64,000 nt of DNA from Arthrobacter globiformis. Its GTDB lineage: Bacteria; Actinomycetota; Actinomycetes; Actinomycetales; Micrococcaceae. Where the stretch lies: the NCBI RefSeq assembly GCF_003261175.1, contig NZ_QLNP01000064.1:124001-188000 (forward strand). Reading direction: 5' to 3'. The notes below the pieces were generated by a model that saw only the letters and a list, made by a program, of their open reading frames with translations, made no database searches and was not told the DNA's origin. Positions 33,998-42,335 of this stretch are shown here, in pieces (position 1 is the first letter of the stretch; every line of letters begins with the position of its first letter). Both the position numbers and the translations under genes were made by a program.

Positions 33998-34560
33998 CGG
34001 CGCACAGGGCCGACCCGAAGCCCCGGGCGGCCGCCGAAAGCGTAGCCGTCACCGAGAGTCCTGCCGGATCCCCCCGGCAGGGCTTCCGGGGGAGGACAAT
34101 CACGACGGCGGTGCTGCTCGCCGCCGTCCTTCTGGCCGCGCGCCTGTGGCTGGTGGAGCCCGTGACGGTCAGTTCGGAAAGCATGGAGCCGGCACTGCCC
34201 AAGGGCAGCACGGTGCTGATGTTCAAACCCGGCCCGGCGCTCGGTTCGCCCAAGGCCGGAGACCTGGTGGTGTTCACTAGTCCGGAGGACGGGAGCCCTG
34301 CTGTCAAACGGGCCATAGCCTTCGGCGGCCAGACCGTTGCCATCGAGGATTCGGTGCTGGTGGTGGACGGGGTTCCGCAGGCCGAGCCGGGCATCGACCA
34401 CAGCCGTATCGACGGCACCTACTTTGGTCCGGTCACGGTGCCGGCCGGGCACGTCTTCGTCCTGGGTGACAACCGGGCGGGCTCCGTCGATTCGCGGGCC
34501 TACGGAAGCGTGGCGTTGGAAGCGCTGCAGGCAACGGTGCTCTGGCCCTCCGGCCGCTAG
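33985..34560 (+). CDS. Signal peptidase I
   Basis: A 191-residue S26 peptidase with one N-terminal membrane helix (about 40-58). The catalytic Ser lies in VSSESMEPALPKGS and the catalytic Lys in SPAVKRAIAFGG; the box FVLGDNRAGSVDSRAYG is conserved. It cleaves signal peptides on the outer face of the membrane. It is short and lacks the large variable insertion of some LepB proteins. The start overlaps the oxidase gene by 13 bp with a poor ribosome-binding site, suggesting coupled translation and perhaps a dedicated role for its neighbours. Confidence 0.9.
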   Translation: MGRLAAHRADPKPRAAAESVAVTESPAGSPRQGFRGRTITTAVLLAAVLLAARLWLVEPVTVSSESMEPALPKGSTVLMFKPGPALGSPKAGDLVVFTSPEDGSPAVKRAIAFGGQTVAIEDSVLVVDGVPQAEPGIDHSRIDGTYFGPVTVPAGHVFVLGDNRAGSVDSRAYGSVALEALQATVLWPSGR

Positions 34561-34598
34561 GGCACACGCCGGTGGCCGCGGAGACCCCTGCCCAAAAG

Positions 34599-34610
34599 TA
34601 AGTATGCTGG
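34599..34610. promoter_or_regulatory. TAAG-N4-CT site upstream of dps
   Basis: TAAGTATGCTGG lies 69-80 bp upstream of the dps ATG, the same spacing seen for the other copies. TATGCT within it could alternatively be a -10 box. Confidence 0.45.
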
Positions 34611-34612
34611 GA

Positions 34613-34648
34613 ATCATCCCGGCCGGCTGCCCAGCCGGCCAGGATGAT
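34613..34648 (+). promoter_or_regulatory. Perfect hairpin in the dps leader
   Basis: ATCATCC and GGCCGGCT (34613-34628) pair with AGCCGGCC and GGATGAT (34633-34648) around a 4-base loop; the only imperfection is one C-A mismatch between the two stem parts. It lies between the TAAG site and the dps ribosome-binding site, 31 bp before the ATG. It could end signal peptidase transcription or act as a 5'-leader element. Confidence 0.6.
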
Positions 34649-34678
34649 CATGCATCGGCAACGGCAGCGGAGGAAGAC

Positions 34679-35158
34679 ATGAAAGCATCCGAGACTCTGG
34701 CCAGCAATCTTCAGAAGGTGCTCACTGACCTGATCGAGCTGCACGTTCAGGGCAAGCAGGCACACTGGAACCTGGTGGGCACCAACTTCCGCGATCTGCA
34801 TCTGCAGCTGGACGAGATCGTGGACAGCGCCCGGCTGCTTGCTGACCAGACGGCCGAGCGCATGCGTTCGCTGCATGCACTTCCGGACGGCCGGAGCGCC
34901 ACTGTCTCGTCGGGCACCAGGCTGGAGCAGTTTCCGGCCGGCCTGACCGTCACTAAGGACACCGCCAAGCTCATTACCGCGAGGCTGGAACAAACGGTCA
35001 AGACCATCCGCGATGTCCACGATGACGTTGATGAAGAAGATCCCACGAGCGCGGACCTCCTGCACGTGGCCATCACCCGGCTTGAGCAACTGGCCTGGAT
35101 GGTGAACGCGGAGGTGATGCCGGCCTCTGCGTCGGTGACCGCACCGGAACAGGATTAG
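34679..35158 (+). CDS. dps: Dps-family ferritin-like DNA-protection protein
   Basis: A 159-residue four-helix protein. The dinuclear ferroxidase ligands are visible as His29, His41, Asp45, Asp56 and Glu60 (HWNLVG, LHLQLDEIVD, ADQTAER). The dodecamer stores iron and shields DNA during starvation and peroxide stress. GGAGGAAG precedes the ATG at 34679. A TAAG-type site and a long hairpin precede the gene, and the acyl-CoA dehydrogenase-like gene follows after 40 bp. Its neighbourhood with a copper oxidase hints at a metal/oxidative-stress theme. Confidence 0.94.
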   Translation: MKASETLASNLQKVLTDLIELHVQGKQAHWNLVGTNFRDLHLQLDEIVDSARLLADQTAERMRSLHALPDGRSATVSSGTRLEQFPAGLTVTKDTAKLITARLEQTVKTIRDVHDDVDEEDPTSADLLHVAITRLEQLAWMVNAEVMPASASVTAPEQD

Positions 35159-35198
35159 CAGCGATGACCCGGTACCCCCGACTGTCCGCGGACGCTGC

Positions 35199-36497
35199 AT
35201 GAACTCTGCGCACCGCCAGTGGCAGCCTGTCCGCTTTAGCCCGGCGCCGTCCCGGGAGGACGCCGTCGGACCTGCACCCGAAGCCGAACCTGTACTGGAC
35301 CTTGAGCGACTGCTGGACAGAGTTGCTTCGGCTGTGAGGGACGTCCCTGCCCTGCTGGCCATCGCCCAGCAGGCCGGCCATTCCGCGCCGAAGCCCGGTG
35401 ACGGCCGGACAGTCCGGCTCTGGGAACTGCTGGCTTCCGTGGCCGCGGTGGACGTGGCCGCCGCGCGGATTCTGGAGCCGCACCTGGACGCCGGCGCCAT
35501 CCTGTCCCAGGCGGGAACGCCGGGATCCTTCACCGGATCATGGGGTGTCTACGCAGCCGAGGGTCCGGGCACACGGCTGACCGCCGTGCCGGCTTCGGCC
35601 ACAGCTGACGGGCGACCCCCCGCCGGAACAGAACCCTCCGGTTCAGAACCCGCCGGGTCAGCACATCCCGCGCCAGAGCACACCGGGACATCCGGCAGCG
35701 TACAGCTGATCGGCTCCAAGCCCTGGTGCTCACTGGCCCAGTTCGTCGACCACGCCGTGGTGACAGCGCACACCGCCACCGGCGGCCGGGCCGCCTTTGC
35801 CGTTGATCTCAGGGCCGCCGGCGTCACGTGCGATGTGCCGGAATGGACCAGCCGCGGACTGCGCGAAATCCCCAGCGGAACTGTCCACTTTGACGGGGTT
35901 CCGGCCGTGCCGCTCGGCGGTGACGGCTGGTACTTCCAGCGCCCCGGTTTTGCGTGGGGCGGTATGGGCGTCGCCGCGTGCTGGCTGGGCGGCGCAGTGG
36001 CGCTCGGCCGGCACTTCGAGGCCGCGCTCCAGCGGGGAGCGAGGTCCCAGCGCGAGCCCGACCAGGTGGCACTCGCGGCCCTGGGTGAAGTGGACCGAAT
36101 CCTGACCTCCACCGTCCAGTACCTCGCCCGGACTGCTGAGGCAGTGGATGCCGCCGAGGCCGGCGCCGAAGCGCACCCGGAATCCGGCGCCGTCCGGGCG
36201 GACCCGGATGCCGGCGTGGAAGCAGCCGACGGCGGCACTGTTGGTGGGCGGGGCGAGGGCACAACCGGTGCCGTTGGCGGGTGGAGCGAGGCGCTCCGTG
36301 TCCGGGGAACTGTTGCCGCCGCCGTCGAACGCGTCCAGCTCCTGGTGAGCCAGAACCTGGGGCCCGGGCCCCTTGCCTTCGATGAACGGTACGGCAAATG
36401 CATGGCGGACCTGTCCCTGTACGTGCGGCAGCACCACGCAATGCGTGACGACGCCCAGCTGGGCGCACTCACCCTCCAAGGGGAACATGCATGGTGA
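35199..36497 (+). CDS. Acyl-CoA dehydrogenase-like protein
   Basis: A 432-residue protein of the acyl-CoA dehydrogenase superfamily, but atypical. The middle beta domain is traceable (GSWGVYAAEGP, then LIGSKPWCSLAQFVDHAVVTA), followed by the RPGFAWGGMGVAACWLGG helix start. Two low-complexity Gly/Ala/Glu/Pro insertions (about 130-165 and 320-365) interrupt it, and no classical catalytic Glu context is obvious. It is first in a three-gene overlapping cassette with the PIG-L/methyltransferase fusion (7-bp overlap) and a GT2. A flavin-dependent oxidation of a glycolipid or acyl intermediate is only a guess. Confidence 0.8.
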   Translation: MNSAHRQWQPVRFSPAPSREDAVGPAPEAEPVLDLERLLDRVASAVRDVPALLAIAQQAGHSAPKPGDGRTVRLWELLASVAAVDVAAARILEPHLDAGAILSQAGTPGSFTGSWGVYAAEGPGTRLTAVPASATADGRPPAGTEPSGSEPAGSAHPAPEHTGTSGSVQLIGSKPWCSLAQFVDHAVVTAHTATGGRAAFAVDLRAAGVTCDVPEWTSRGLREIPSGTVHFDGVPAVPLGGDGWYFQRPGFAWGGMGVAACWLGGAVALGRHFEAALQRGARSQREPDQVALAALGEVDRILTSTVQYLARTAEAVDAAEAGAEAHPESGAVRADPDAGVEAADGGTVGGRGEGTTGAVGGWSEALRVRGTVAAAVERVQLLVSQNLGPGPLAFDERYGKCMADLSLYVRQHHAMRDDAQLGALTLQGEHAW

Positions 36498-37900
36498 CGT
36501 TCTCGCACGCGGATGCGGGCACCGATGAAGCGGCCTGGGAAGGCAGCGGGCTGGACACGATCGGCGAGCTCCCGCTGGATTCCGCCGAGTTGGCTCGGAT
36601 GGAATTCGTCGTCCTCGTTGCGCATCCGGATGACGAGTCCCTCGGCGCCGGAGGGCTGCTGGCCTGGCTTACGGCCGCCGGTGCGCATGTTGAGGTGCTG
36701 CTGTGTTCGGCGGGGGAGGCGTCCCACCCGGGTTCGCCCACCACCACGCCGGAGCAGCTGGCTGCGGTCCGTCGTGAGGAGTTCGCGGCTGCCATGGGCG
36801 CGTTCGGGCTGGCGGACCACTGGGAGTTCCTGAACCTCCCGGACAGCGGGCTGGCTCAACACCGGCATGTCATCGCCGAACGCCTGGCGGACGTTGTTGG
36901 GCGCCGCGCTGGTGGAAGGCCCGATGCGGACGGCGGACTGGTCATTGTTGCCCCGTACCGCGGCGACGGGCACATCGACCACGACACCTTGGGGGCCCTC
37001 GCGGCGGAGGCCGCCGAAGCCGGAGGCCACGGGCTGCTGGAGTACCCCATCTGGTATTGGCTGTGGGCCACGCCTGAGGACACCGCCTGGCGGAACTGGG
37101 TGAGGCTGCTGCTGAGCCCTGCCGAGCAGCGGGCCAAGCGTGAGGCCCTGAACACCCACGCCTCCCAGCTGCAGCCGCTCTCTGACCGGCCGGGCGACGA
37201 GGTCCTGCTGTCCGAGCAGTTTCTTGCGCACTTTTCCCGGCCCTTCGAGGTTTTCGCCTGGCGGCCGCCGGTCACCGGCAGGCGGAGCGCCCGGGACGCC
37301 GAGGCCGTCTTTGACGCCCTGCACCGAAGCGCCGAGGACCCGTGGAGGTACGAGGACAGCTGGTATGAGCAGCGTAAGCGCGGCCTGACGCTCGCCGCAC
37401 TGCCTGAACAGAAGTACGACGCCGGCCTGGAAGTCGGCTGCTCGATCGGCACCCTGAGTGAGGAGCTGGCCAATCGGTGCGGGCGGCTCCTGGCAGTGGA
37501 TGCCAGCGGCACCGCCGTGGGGCGGGCCGCCAAGCGGCTCGCCCGGTATCCGGAAGCTGAAGCCCGGCAGCTGACCCTCCCGGAGCAGTGGCCGGAGGGC
37601 AGCTTCGACCTGATCGTGGTCTCGGAGATGGGTTACTACCTCGCGGCCGCGGAATTGGGGGAGCTGTTCACCAGGATCTCCGCTTCCCTGGCTCCGGGCG
37701 GAACGCTGCTGCTCTGCCATTGGCGGCATCCGGTTTCTGGCTGGGAGCTCGACGGCGACGCCGTCCACTCGCAGGCCCGGAGGCAGCTGCGGTGGCCGTC
37801 TGCCGGCGTATACCGGGAGCGGGACTTTGTGCTCGAAACTTTCATCGCGCCGGAGTCCGCCGGTGACCCGTGGCCGGAGACCGCACATGACGCCGGATAG
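36491..37900 (+). CDS. Fused PIG-L deacetylase and SAM methyltransferase
   Basis: A 469-residue fusion. The N-terminal half (about 38-250) is a PIG-L/LmbE zinc deacetylase with the metal motif VAHPDDESLGAGG and the later GDGHIDHDTLG. The C-terminal half (about 275-455) is a NodS-like class I methyltransferase with LEVGCSIGTLSEEL and LLAVDASGTAVGRA. PIG-L enzymes remove N-acetyl groups from amino sugars such as GlcNAc-inositol; the fused domain would methylate the product, perhaps its freed amine. It overlaps both neighbours, by 7 and 14 bp. The pathway is not described to my knowledge. Confidence 0.9.
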   Translation: MVTFSHADAGTDEAAWEGSGLDTIGELPLDSAELARMEFVVLVAHPDDESLGAGGLLAWLTAAGAHVEVLLCSAGEASHPGSPTTTPEQLAAVRREEFAAAMGAFGLADHWEFLNLPDSGLAQHRHVIAERLADVVGRRAGGRPDADGGLVIVAPYRGDGHIDHDTLGALAAEAAEAGGHGLLEYPIWYWLWATPEDTAWRNWVRLLLSPAEQRAKREALNTHASQLQPLSDRPGDEVLLSEQFLAHFSRPFEVFAWRPPVTGRRSARDAEAVFDALHRSAEDPWRYEDSWYEQRKRGLTLAALPEQKYDAGLEVGCSIGTLSEELANRCGRLLAVDASGTAVGRAAKRLARYPEAEARQLTLPEQWPEGSFDLIVVSEMGYYLAAAELGELFTRISASLAPGGTLLLCHWRHPVSGWELDGDAVHSQARRQLRWPSAGVYRERDFVLETFIAPESAGDPWPETAHDAG

Positions 37901-38648
37901 TTCCCGGCCGGTCATCAGCCGGGTGGAGGTGGTGATGCCGATCCATGACGAGGAGCGCCATCTTGGCCCCGCGCTTGCCGCGCTCCGGGCCGCGGCCGAA
38001 ACGCTGCTGCAACAGCGCCCGTGGGCAGCTGTGGGAATCACTGTGGTCCTGGACCACTGCACCGACCGTTCACCGGAGATCGCCGCACGCTTCGCCGAGT
38101 CAGCCGCCGGATTAAACACCGGCGTGCGGGTATTGCATCGGCGGTTCCGCAACGCGGGTGCCAGCAGGGCGGCAGGGGCGGCCGCGGCGTTGCTGGACGC
38201 GGACAATTCTGAAAGCACCTGGCTGGCAAACACCGACGCCGATTCCCGCGTTCCGGCCGACTGGCTCGTGCGCCAGTTGGGGTTTGCGGACGCCGGCTGG
38301 GACGTGGTGCTGGGTTCCGTGGAGCCGGACTCCGCGGGGATGGATCCGGAGCTCCTGCGCAGCTGGCGCCTGCGGCACCCCTTGGAGGAAAGGCACGGCA
38401 ATATCTATGGCGCCAACCTCGGCGTGCGCGCCTCGGCGTACCGCCAGGCTGGGGGGTTTCCGCCGCTGCGCTCCTCCGAGGACAGCTCCCTGGTGGACCA
38501 GCTGCGGCGGAAGGGCTTCGCCGTCATGGCCACGGACACCACACGCGTACTGACGTCCGGACGGACGGTCGCCCGGGCGCCGCACGGTTTTGGTGCCTAC
38601 CTCCGTGCCCTGCGCGTGGAGACGGCTGCCGCGCTCCGGAGCAGCTAA
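37887..38648 (+). CDS. Family 2-type glycosyltransferase
   Basis: A 253-residue GT-A fold enzyme. VVMPIHDEERHLGPAL is the nucleotide-binding start, LANTDADSRVPADW holds the DxD metal motif, and GANLGVRASAYRQAGGFP is the acceptor-side signature of GT2. No membrane helix is seen, so it is soluble or peripheral. The ATG at 37887 lies inside the previous gene (14-bp overlap), consistent with coupled translation. A perfect 12-bp hairpin follows the stop, ending the cassette. Confidence 0.9.
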   Translation: MTPDSSRPVISRVEVVMPIHDEERHLGPALAALRAAAETLLQQRPWAAVGITVVLDHCTDRSPEIAARFAESAAGLNTGVRVLHRRFRNAGASRAAGAAAALLDADNSESTWLANTDADSRVPADWLVRQLGFADAGWDVVLGSVEPDSAGMDPELLRSWRLRHPLEERHGNIYGANLGVRASAYRQAGGFPPLRSSEDSSLVDQLRRKGFAVMATDTTRVLTSGRTVARAPHGFGAYLRALRVETAAALRSS

Positions 38649-38662
38649 AAGCTGGCCCGCGG

Positions 38663-38700
38663 ACCCCGGGCAGCAACCTGTGGCGGCAGCTGCCCGGGGT
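38663..38700. terminator. Bidirectional terminator hairpin
   Basis: ACCCCGGGCAGC (38663-38674) is perfectly complementary to GCTGCCCGGGGT (38689-38700) with a 14-base loop. It lies midway in the 67-bp gap between the convergent GT2 and YihY genes. Confidence 0.75.
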
Positions 38701-38715
38701 TCACCTCAGGGTCGT

Positions 38716-39912
38716 TCAGTGGCTGCTGCCATTGCCCCGGCTGGCGGTGGCTCCGCCGCCGCCGTTCCGGCGGTCGCCGTCCTGGCCGCCGTGCCGGCCG
38801 CCGCCGTCTTTGCCGGTGCCGTGCTGGTCGCTGTCGTCTTTGCCGTTGCCCTGGTCGCTGTACTTCTCGCGCAGTTCGCGTCCCAGGCGGATGTCTTCCT
38901 CTTCCTTCTCCTGGAGCTTGTCGCTCTTCTTCGTATCGCGGGGCGGGAGCTGGAGCGTGTCCTCGGCCTCAATGCCGGCCTGTAGCTGCCTGCCACGCTC
39001 CATCTCGGCGTCGAACTCGGCACCAAAAAGCAGGGACATGTTAAGGATCCACAGCCACAGCAGCATGACGATCACGCCGCCGATGGCGCCGTACGTCTTG
39101 TTGTAGTTGCTGAAGTTGCCCACGTAGAAGCCAAAACCCACCGAGGCCAGCACGAAGATCAACAGGGCGATGAGGGAACCAATGCTCATCCAGCGGAACT
39201 TTGGCTGTCGGACGTTGGGAGTGAAGTAGTAGAGGATGGCGATGACCACGATCACCAGCGCGACGATGACCGGCCACTTCGCGATGTTCCACACGGTCAG
39301 GAACACTCCGCCTAGCCCCATGGCATTGCCGACGGCCTCAGCCACCGGGCCGCTGATAACCAGCATGGCGGCGAGCAGCGCAACGATGATCAGGGAGACC
39401 ACTGTGACGCCGAGCATGGTGCCGCGAAGCTTCACGAATCCCCGGCCCTCATCGATCTCATAAATCCGGTTCATCGCCCGGCCGAACGCGGTCACATACC
39501 CCGACGCGGACCAGATGGCTGTCGCGAGACCGATGACCAGGGTAAAGCCGGCTGCCGGCGAGGTGGTCAGCTCCTGGATAGGTCCGCGGATCATCTCCAC
39601 CGCCTGCCCGGGCGCGACGCCCTGGACGATTTCCAGGAGTGCCGACGTCGTCTTTTCCGCCTGTCCAAAGATGCCGAGCAGCGAAACGAGGGCGAGCAGG
39701 GCGGGAAAGAGCGAGAAGATCGCGTAGTAGGTAAGTCCGGCCGCGAGGTCGGGGCATTGGTCCCCAGTAAATTCACGCAGGGTCTTGCGGGCAATGTACT
39801 TCCATGACGGCTTGTCCACATCGGTGGGGCTGTCGGGCTTTCGTGTGTCATCCGGGGCAGGCGCGCTGCCCGCCTTTGCTGTGCTGGTTTCCGGGGCTTC
39901 TTTCGTAGCCAT
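38716..39912 (-). CDS. YihY/BrkB-family membrane protein
   Basis: A 398-residue protein with six membrane helices between about residues 55 and 310. DLAAGLTYYAIFSLFPALLAL is the conserved first helix and RPLGGV-like loops are absent, while FGAEFDAEMER closes the last helix. The family, once called RNase BN, is now regarded as membrane proteins of unknown function. A long hydrophilic tail of about 85 residues is rich in Asp, Gly, Lys and Arg. AAAGGA lies 6 bases before the ATG at 39912; a 15-residue upstream extension is possible but unlikely. Confidence 0.87.
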   Translation of the reverse strand: MATKEAPETSTAKAGSAPAPDDTRKPDSPTDVDKPSWKYIARKTLREFTGDQCPDLAAGLTYYAIFSLFPALLALVSLLGIFGQAEKTTSALLEIVQGVAPGQAVEMIRGPIQELTTSPAAGFTLVIGLATAIWSASGYVTAFGRAMNRIYEIDEGRGFVKLRGTMLGVTVVSLIIVALLAAMLVISGPVAEAVGNAMGLGGVFLTVWNIAKWPVIVALVIVVIAILYYFTPNVRQPKFRWMSIGSLIALLIFVLASVGFGFYVGNFSNYNKTYGAIGGVIVMLLWLWILNMSLLFGAEFDAEMERGRQLQAGIEAEDTLQLPPRDTKKSDKLQEKEEEDIRLGRELREKYSDQGNGKDDSDQHGTGKDGGGRHGGQDGDRRNGGGGATASRGNGSSH

Positions 39913-40030
39913 TGGGCATCCTTTCGTTCGCGGGTGGGGCCATGTTCCGGAAGTCACGGAACGTTTCCCTGCCCGCTGTCAGGGGTTTGGGCTCGTGGGT
40001 TGTGCAACTGGTCGCCTTGGGCGCCAGCCG

Positions 40031-40303
40031 CTACTGTCCGGGCGCTCTGGGTGGGTTGCGGCGGTCCAGGGTCAACGGGTCGGTGCCCAGCGGATCGTCG
40101 GCCGGCTGCTTTCCGTCCAGCGGATCGTCCGCCATCCGCGTGTCTGACTGCGGGGTCTCGGCCAGCTGGCCAGAGGCCAGCGGGTTGGGATCCTGGCCCG
40201 GGCTGCTGCTGCGCGGGCCGCCGCCGGCCGGTTCGGGACCTGCGCTTTCCGCGTCACTGAGCCGGCGTGCCCCTGCGCCCTGCGGTCCTTGGTTCTCGGT
40301 CAT
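40031..40303 (-). CDS. Small disordered hypothetical protein, 90 residues
   Basis: A hydrophilic protein rich in Pro, Gly, Asp and Ser with repeated ADDPLDG/ADDPLGTDPL segments and no predicted fold. GGAGAGG is 7-8 bases before the ATG at 40303, which favours it over the in-frame ATG at 40357. It is divergent from the coiled-coil gene at 40504, and the shared gap contains the AATAGTAA palindrome. I recognise no family; small acidic proteins like this are common in actinobacterial stress regulons. Confidence 0.6.
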   Translation of the reverse strand: MTENQGPQGAGARRLSDAESAGPEPAGGGPRSSSPGQDPNPLASGQLAETPQSDTRMADDPLDGKQPADDPLGTDPLTLDRRNPPRAPGQ

Positions 40304-40359
40304 GGTTGGTACCTCTCCAGCATCTCGGGTTGAGTACAACCGGCAATCACTCGCCATAA

Positions 40360-40399
40360 AATAGTAAGCATGATTACTATTAGATAGTAAGTACCCTGA
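40360..40399. promoter_or_regulatory. AATAGTAA/TTACTATT palindrome plus a second half site
   Basis: AATAGTAA (40360-40367) and TTACTATT (40374-40381) form a perfect 8-bp inverted repeat around GCATGA. ATAGTAAG is repeated at 40384-40391, giving TAAGTACCCTGA. The pair lies between divergent small-protein genes, 57-78 bp from the minus-strand start. It contains the TAAG-CATG-ATTA form of the motif found at five other places in the window. Confidence 0.65.
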
Positions 40400-40503
40400 T
40401 GGCCGCTAGTTCAACCGGCCGCCCGCTCCGGCGTTATGCCGGACGCAGGTGACCGGGCCCTGCCGGATAGTCACGTACTGGAAAAGAGAGAGGTGGATCC
40501 ACT

Positions 40504-41067
40504 GTGAACCCAAGTGCCTGGATTTGGATCGTCGTTGTAATCGTCGTCATCGCACTCGTTGTGGTGCTTCTGATGTCCAGCCGCAAGCGCAGGGAGGCGT
40601 TCCGGCAGAAGCGCGATGAGCAGAACCGCCAGCACGCAGCGGAGATCCGCAGGAAGGCGGAGAACGCTGACCTTGAGGCGCGCGAAAACGAGGCGCGGGC
40701 CATGCACGCCAAGGCTGACGCCGAGAAAGCGCAGGTAGAGGCGGCCCGGCTTCGCCAGGAGGCCGAGCAGAAGCAGTCTGCAGCCCAGGACCTCCGGACG
40801 GATGCAGAGAAGCACCAGTACAAGGCGAACGCCCTTGACCCGGACGTGGACGAGGACGGCAACCGGCGCGACGATGCACGGGCGGATGCCGGAACTGGCG
40901 ACGCGCGGGCAGACGACAGGAGGGCCGACGGCGCGCGGGACACTGTTGATCGGGACACTGGCAGTCGCGCTGATGACATGCGTGACGCCGACGCACGCAA
41001 TGCTGATGCCCACCCGGATGCTGACGCCACCACGGACGCTACGCGGCGGAACACCCCGCGCGAGTAG
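40504..41067 (+). CDS. Small membrane-anchored coiled-coil protein
   Basis: A 187-residue protein with one N-terminal membrane helix (about 5-24, WIWIVVVIVVIALVVVLLM), a charged coiled coil (about 28-108, Ala/Glu/Lys/Arg heptads) and a disordered tail dense in Asp, Arg and Ala with DARAD-like repeats. The start is a GTG at 40504 behind AGAGAGG. The role is unknown; the architecture suggests a membrane-attached scaffold or stress protein. An AATAGTAA palindrome lies about 125 bp upstream. Confidence 0.75.
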   Translation: MNPSAWIWIVVVIVVIALVVVLLMSSRKRREAFRQKRDEQNRQHAAEIRRKAENADLEARENEARAMHAKADAEKAQVEAARLRQEAEQKQSAAQDLRTDAEKHQYKANALDPDVDEDGNRRDDARADAGTGDARADDRRADGARDTVDRDTGSRADDMRDADARNADAHPDADATTDATRRNTPRE

Positions 41068-41163
41068 CCGCCGTCGTCCGTTTTCCGTAAGCGGACGTTC
41101 TATCCCGCCGTCGGCCAGCCCGCCGTCGGCTGTTGATGCCCACCGTGACTGGCAGCTGGGCAG

Positions 41164-42228
41164 CTAGCGCCGGCGCATGGGCGCAAAGAGGCTGCGCCGC
41201 GGTTTGAGCGGCGGAGAGGCCGGCACGCCGGCCCCTTTGCCCATGCCGTCAATCACCTCTTGAATGGCCTTAAGTGACGGTGTGTGCGGCTCCCAGCCGA
41301 GCTCGTTCCGGATCCGCCCGGTGTCCATGACCGGTGCACCCACAGCCATCTCCACCCATCCCGAGTCGGTCTGTTGCAGCCGCAGCCGCCAGGTGCCGCC
41401 GACAAAGGCGTGCAGCGCGCGGGCCGGGATGGGAAGAATTCTTCGGGCCGAAAAAAGCCGAGCCAGGTTTTGCGGCGTGACCACCGGTTCGGCGGCCACA
41501 TTGAAGGCCCCGCTGGCCCTGCGCTCAAGCACGCGCCAGTACGCGTCTGCGACGTCGTCGGCGTGCACCGCCTGGAAGATCAGTTGGTCGGGAATAGGCA
41601 ATATTGGCAAGGCCGGCCAGCGCGGGACGAACCTCGGGTGCACCCACCCCAGGAAGTACCTGCCGATTTCGCTTCCGGCTTCAGCCTGGAAGATGAGCCC
41701 GGGGCGCAGCCTGGCCACGGCAATCGAGGGGTTGTCCGCCGCGAACCCGTCCAGCAGCTTTTCCTGCTCCGCCTTGTGCCTGCTGTAGTGTGAGCCGTCC
41801 ATGCCCCCCGGCGGCCAGGATTCGTCCACGCGGCGGTCTTTGGGCGACTTGCTGTACGCGCCCACCGAGGAGGCGCACACCACGTGAAGCACGCCAGCTT
41901 CCCGGGCGGCTGCCAGCATGTTGGCGGTACCGGTGACATTGGTGCGGTGCAACAGGGGGAGGTCCCGGTTCGGCTGGATCTGCCAGGCCAGATGCACCAC
42001 GGCGTCTGCGCCGGCAAAGGCCTGGGCGAGGTCCTGGACCGCACCGTCGCCGCCCACGTCGAGGGTGTGCCACTCCACGCCCGCGTAAGGCGGCCGTGAA
42101 GTGTCCGGTGCGCGGCGGCTGATGCCCACCAGTTCCAGCCCGCCGGGGTGTTCCTGCCGGGCCTTCTGAAGCCTGCGCAGTAGCGCTGTCCCTGCATTGC
42201 CGCTGGCACCCGTGATCGCGATACGCAT
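41164..42228 (-). CDS. NAD-dependent epimerase/dehydratase family protein
   Basis: A 354-residue extended SDR. The N-terminus MRIAITGASGNAGTALLRRL is the NAD-binding Rossmann loop, SSVGAYSKSPKD and HYSRHKAEQEKLLD hold the catalytic Ser and YxxxK, and VHADDVADAYW is the conserved downstream block. It acts on nucleotide sugars or similar; whether it belongs to the heptose pathway beginning 1 kb away is unclear. GGACGGAGCGG precedes the ATG at 42228. A 38-residue upstream extension in the same frame looks non-coding. Confidence 0.87.
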   Translation of the reverse strand: MRIAITGASGNAGTALLRRLQKARQEHPGGLELVGISRRAPDTSRPPYAGVEWHTLDVGGDGAVQDLAQAFAGADAVVHLAWQIQPNRDLPLLHRTNVTGTANMLAAAREAGVLHVVCASSVGAYSKSPKDRRVDESWPPGGMDGSHYSRHKAEQEKLLDGFAADNPSIAVARLRPGLIFQAEAGSEIGRYFLGWVHPRFVPRWPALPILPIPDQLIFQAVHADDVADAYWRVLERRASGAFNVAAEPVVTPQNLARLFSARRILPIPARALHAFVGGTWRLRLQQTDSGWVEMAVGAPVMDTGRIRNELGWEPHTPSLKAIQEVIDGMGKGAGVPASPPLKPRRSLFAPMRRR

Positions 42229-42335
42229 GAAATCCGCTCCGTCCATTGCCGTGGAATGTGGCGGCCAGGCGGCCTGGTAACGGTGCCGTGGCCCTGGTGC
42301 TTCTTTCGAGCCTAACGCCCCGGGCCATTGTGTAA

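Noticed and set aside
35549-38401. 950-codon minus-strand ORF
   Set aside because: A shadow of the three overlapping plus-strand genes (acyl-CoA dehydrogenase-like, PIG-L/methyltransferase, GT2), all of which have recognisable motifs; the antisense product is low-complexity.
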